Assembly: GCA_934567355.1 (NCBI GenBank) | Contig: CAKTJC010000036.1 | Span: forward strand, 1-26,724 | Direction of reading: 5' to 3' | DNA from: an uncultured Oscillospiraceae bacterium | Lineage (GTDB): Bacteria; Bacillota; Clostridia; Oscillospirales; Oscillospiraceae | DNA length: 26,724 nt | Shown here: positions 24,429 to 26,724 of the stretch, piece by piece | Layout of the letters: the number at the start of each line of letters is the position of its first letter | Numbering within the stretch: position 1 is the first letter of the stretch | Translations under genes and position numbers: made by a program | Notes under the pieces: generated by a model | Told to the model about the DNA's origin: nothing | The model's input: the letters and a program-made list of their open reading frames with translations, nothing else | Database searches by the model: none

Positions 24429-25184
24429 TCAGCCTAAGGCTACATCCATAATCAGCATCATGCAGAATCCAATCAGCAGAGAATAGGTGGCAGCCCGTTC
24501 GTTCCCGTGATCATGGGTTTCGGGAATCATTTCATCGCTGATGACAAACAGCATGGTGCCCCCTGCAAATGCCAGAAGGAAGGGAAGCACTGCCGAGGCG
24601 AGGGTGACCGCGTAAAAGCCGACAAATGTGCCGATTATTTCAATAACACCCGTAGCCGCACCGCATAAGAAGGTTTTGCGGGGAGAAATACCGGCTGCCA
24701 GCATGGGTGTGACCGTTACCAATCCCTCAGGAATATTCTGGAGCGCGATTCCGCCGGCGATCAAAAGCGTCGCCTTATAGTCCCCAGCGCCAAGGCTGAC
24801 ACCGGCTGCAAGCCCCTCGGGGAAATTGTGAATCGCCATGGCGGCCACAAACAAAACCAGGCGATCTTTTCGTAGGTGATGGATGTTCAAATCTTCCTCC
24901 CATCCAATCAACTTGTGAATGTGCGGCACCAGGCGATCAACAAGGCTGATACAGGCTGCACCGAGAAGAATACCACAGATCGTAATAACCAATCCGCCGT
25001 TTTCACTATGTTCAATTGCAGGGATGATCAGCCCCCAGATGGCGGCCGCGAGCATGACCCCTGCCGCGAAGGCAAGCACGATGTCGCTGAATCGATGAGA
25101 GATTTTACGGCAGGGAAAACCGAGCGCCGTTCCCAGAATGGTTGCGCCGCCAACTCCCAGGGCGGTCAATAAGCATAGCAGCAT
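24429..25184 (-). CDS. ZIP family divalent metal transporter
   Basis: The 251-residue membrane protein has about eight hydrophobic segments and the ZIP metal-site motifs: HNFPEGLAAGVSLG in TM4 and QNIPEGLVTV in TM5, where the first His of the second motif is Gln. The last part (FAGGTMLFVISDEMIPETHDHG) is also family-typical. ZIP proteins import zinc, iron or manganese; this ZupT/GufA-like form is probably a zinc or broad metal importer. ATG 25184 is preferred over TTG 25208 because AAAGGA precedes it (12 nt, rather long) and the helix starts at MLLCLLTALG. I see no metal-regulator operator upstream. Confidence 0.92.
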   Translation of the reverse strand: MLLCLLTALGVGGATILGTALGFPCRKISHRFSDIVLAFAAGVMLAAAIWGLIIPAIEHSENGGLVITICGILLGAACISLVDRLVPHIHKLIGWEEDLNIHHLRKDRLVLFVAAMAIHNFPEGLAAGVSLGAGDYKATLLIAGGIALQNIPEGLVTVTPMLAAGISPRKTFLCGAATGVIEIIGTFVGFYAVTLASAVLPFLLAFAGGTMLFVISDEMIPETHDHGNERAATYSLLIGFCMMLIMDVALG

Positions 25185-25260
25185 GAGATGATTTCGTCCT
25201 TTCTGCAAGAGATCTCATCTCAGCATATGCACGCCGCAACAAAAAGTCCTTATAAATGCG

Positions 25261-25300
25261 AAAAAAGAAGAAAATACCCGCCCGAAAAGATCGGACGGGT
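25261..25300 (-). terminator. Terminator of the EamA transporter gene
   Basis: On the minus strand, a 10-bp stem with one mismatch (ACCCGTCCGA/TCGGGCGGGT, loop TCTTT) is followed by a T-rich tract (ATTTTCTTCTTTTTT). It lies 5 nt past the stop codon. Confidence 0.85.
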
Positions 25301-25305
25301 CAGTT

Positions 25306-26208
25306 TCATGCACCGGAACGGGAAAATATTTTCTTAAAAGGAAGCTGGGAAATAACAACTCCCGCAAACATCAGGGCGCAGCCTGCAAGCTCTTTGAAGG
25401 TCATGGTGTTGTGAAGAATAAGCCACCCGCCCAGGGCGGAAAATACGGACTCGAGACTCATAATCAGCGAGGCGGCTGTGGGCTCCAGATGCTTCTGCCC
25501 CACGATCTGCAGTGTGTACCCAACACCCATGGAGAGAACACCGGCAAAGAAAAGAGGAAGCCAGCAGCTGATGATGTTTGAAAACGCCACTGTTTCGCGA
25601 TTAAGAAGAATACCGGGGATCGATAAAACAGAAACGACAAGCGCCTGAGCACAGTTGAGCCGAATTCCGTCCATATCCTGTGCGTATCGGTCGATGAACA
25701 GGATCTGCACTGCAAAGGCGAATGCGCAGGCAATCATAAGCAAATCTCCGATGTTGGTGCCTCCTGCACCTGAAAAGCTGAGAAGATAAAGCCCTGCAAG
25801 GGATAGTAGAACGCTGAAACCGGCGCTCACGCCCGGCTTTTGATGTATAAAAAAGCCGAGCAGCGGAACCAGGACTATATACATCGCCGTAAGAAAACCG
25901 GCTTTTCCGGGCTCTGTATATACCAGCCCGAGCTGCTGCAGACTTGTGGCAACAAACAGAGCGGCGCCACATATGATCCCGTAGCGCCACAGCTTCCGGT
26001 TCTTCCATTTACTGATGAATGTACGGAATCCTTCTTTGAGTCCAAGAAGCAACGAAACGGTAAACAGAAATAAAACGCCCAAGACACAGCGGATTGCTTG
26101 AAAGGTAAACGGTCCAATCAGATCCATTCCGACACTCTGGGCAACAAATGCCATACCCCAGATAAGCGTTCCCAACAGAAGCGCGAGGCTTCCCTTTAAT
26201 TGATCCAT
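25306..26208 (-). CDS. EamA/DMT-family transporter
   Basis: The 300-residue protein consists of about ten membrane helices in two repeated EamA halves (first half with LIWGMAFVAQSVGMDLIGPFTF, second half from about TNIGDLLMIACAFAFAVQILF). The glycine and proline patterns are those of drug/metabolite transporters such as RhaT/YdcZ relatives. The substrate is unknown; members export amino acids or metabolites. ATG 26208 is chosen over an upstream in-frame start (26277) because the helix-rich family N-terminus starts there and the promoter lies between the two. The RBS is weak (CGGTGA). Confidence 0.93.
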   Translation of the reverse strand: MDQLKGSLALLLGTLIWGMAFVAQSVGMDLIGPFTFQAIRCVLGVLFLFTVSLLLGLKEGFRTFISKWKNRKLWRYGIICGAALFVATSLQQLGLVYTEPGKAGFLTAMYIVLVPLLGFFIHQKPGVSAGFSVLLSLAGLYLLSFSGAGGTNIGDLLMIACAFAFAVQILFIDRYAQDMDGIRLNCAQALVVSVLSIPGILLNRETVAFSNIISCWLPLFFAGVLSMGVGYTLQIVGQKHLEPTAASLIMSLESVFSALGGWLILHNTMTFKELAGCALMFAGVVISQLPFKKIFSRSGA

Positions 26209-26224
26209 TTTAATCACCGGGGAT

Positions 26225-26253
26225 AATTTATCATAGTCTGCCGTTTTTTGCAA
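26225..26253 (-). promoter_or_regulatory. Promoter of the EamA transporter gene
   Basis: On the minus strand, TTGCAA (26253-26248), a 17-nt spacer ending TGA, and TAAATT (26230-26225). The divergent promoter at 26266 lies back to back with it. Confidence 0.6.
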
Positions 26254-26265
26254 GTCCGGTCTGAT

Positions 26266-26294
26266 TTGCTTTTGCAAAAGAAAAGTGATATAAT
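26266..26294 (+). promoter_or_regulatory. Promoter of the small gene at 26313
   Basis: TTGCTT (26266-26271), a 17-nt spacer ending TGA, and consensus TATAAT (26289-26294), 18 nt upstream of the start codon. Confidence 0.7.
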
Positions 26295-26312
26295 AAAAAA
26301 GGAGGGAGATAT

Positions 26313-26609
26313 ATGAAAAAATTGTTTATTCCCACACTGCACACCTTTGCAATGAACAATATCTTTACCGGTTCATTGGGGGAATTCCGCTTTCGCGCAG
26401 CGCCGGAAATTATTATGGCGACTCCAAAGGAAGTAGATTACGAAAAGAGCAGTATATGCGCTGAATATTGGCACGGACTTTATTGTTATGAGAAAAGCAC
26501 CATGGAAGGTAAGAAAATTTTCCCCTTATCTGCGGAAGGAAGAGAAGATATGATTGCCTGGCTGGAAGAAAAGCTGAATGAGGGCGAATTTCATGAAGAA
26601 AAGGGTTGA
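26313..26609 (+). CDS. Small protein of unknown function
   Basis: The 98-residue protein (MKKLFIPTLHTFAMNNIFTG...) is expressed from a near-consensus promoter and a strong RBS (GGAGG, 7 nt before ATG), so it is very likely real. It has no signal peptide or membrane segment. The middle (GEFRFRAAPEIIMATPKEVDYEKSS) looks beta-rich; the C-terminal third (GREDMIAWLEEKLNEGEF) is an acidic helix. I recognise no domain. Its stop codon TGA overlaps the -35 box TTGACA of the next promoter. Confidence 0.75.
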   Translation: MKKLFIPTLHTFAMNNIFTGSLGEFRFRAAPEIIMATPKEVDYEKSSICAEYWHGLYCYEKSTMEGKKIFPLSAEGREDMIAWLEEKLNEGEFHEEKG

Positions 26610-26634
26610 CAAAAGAGGGATGAGGTAGTAATAT
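26606..26634 (+). promoter_or_regulatory. Strong promoter at the right edge (P1 of a probable stable-RNA operon)
   Basis: Consensus TTGACA (26606-26611), a 17-nt spacer and TAATAT (26629-26634). No ORF follows; GC-rich leader sequence and then an A-rich tract lead to a second TTGACA. Confidence 0.65.
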
Positions 26635-26690
26635 AAGCGAGCTGTCCGGGAGCGGGCGGCGAGAAAAACGGTTTAGTACACAGAAACTTA

Positions 26691-26724
26691 AAGAAAAATT
26701 AAAAAAGTTCTTGACAAAAAGTGG
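26691..26724 (+). promoter_or_regulatory. Second promoter element with A/T-rich UP-like region, cut by the window edge
   Basis: An AT-rich run (AAAGAAAAATTAAAAAAGTTC) precedes TTGACA at 26711-26716; the -10 would lie outside the window. Tandem promoters with UP-like elements are typical of rRNA operons in Firmicutes. Confidence 0.55.

Noticed and set aside
1..26724. CRISPR arrays, tRNA genes, prophage or toxin-antitoxin modules
   Set aside because: No regularly spaced repeats, cloverleaf-like segments, phage genes or toxin-antitoxin pair were seen by reading both strands; the single ribbon-helix-helix gene has no adjacent small toxin gene.

Overview
The window reads as a chromosomal core segment of a moderately high-GC Clostridia genome, most likely an Oscillospiraceae/Ruminococcaceae-type gut Firmicute. 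Supporting signs are the ispH-S1 fusion after cmk, the dnaG-sigma pair, the mltG-U32 peptidase pair, the ACT/PFL pair, a VanW protein, strong AGGAGG ribosome binding sites and many TTGCAA / TGn-TATAAT-like promoters. I see no prophage, CRISPR array, insertion sequence, tRNA or rRNA gene inside the window. 27 protein genes are called; the first is cut by the left edge.

Layout. 1-1915 (minus): a membrane protein fused to a CAT/E2-like acyltransferase domain (partial), preceded in its operon by a homocysteine S-methyltransferase-family protein. 2029-3800 (plus): a ribbon-helix-helix regulator with a perfect 42-bp palindrome over its -10 box, then an M29 aminopeptidase. 3829-4370: rpmE (L31), its terminator, and a long imperfect inverted repeat before hflX. 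4404-7327: hflX, a YigZ/IMPACT protein and a dGTPase-like HD hydrolase. 7366-11002: dnaG, a SigA-like sigma factor and a second, degenerate sigma-like protein, each overlapping the next by ATGA. 11024-13635: cmk and the ispH-S1 fusion. 13708-15639: a Dabb protein, an ACT protein and a PFL/UPF0210 protein, closed by a strong terminator.

15840-21311 (minus): transcription runs DJ-1/PfpI, mltG, U32 peptidase (TrhP/RlhA-like), then VanW and a small unknown protein. 21575-23655 (plus): a DEAD-box helicase overlapped by a divergent DprA-like gene. 23731-26208 (minus): a HAD phosphatase, a ZIP metal transporter and an EamA permease. 26313-26609 (plus): a small unknown protein. At the right edge, two strong TTGACA promoter elements in AT-rich sequence with no gene behind them suggest an rRNA or tRNA operon just outside the window.

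Most of the content is housekeeping: replication and transcription initiation (dnaG and the sigma pair), nucleotide and isoprenoid metabolism (cmk, dGTPase, ispH), ribosome function (L31, HflX, S1) and cell envelope (MltG, VanW). The least explained item is the sigma-like protein at 9968-11002. It keeps the core-binding motif but has lost the residues that read the -10 and -35 elements, and it is translationally coupled to a sigma factor that itself has an unusual Trp-to-Lys change in region 2.4. Other points of interest are the 42-bp operator-like palindrome, the 163-bp inverted repeat, an internal promoter and RBS inside ispH-S1, and a VanW gene whose well-placed RBS precedes ATC rather than a normal start codon.
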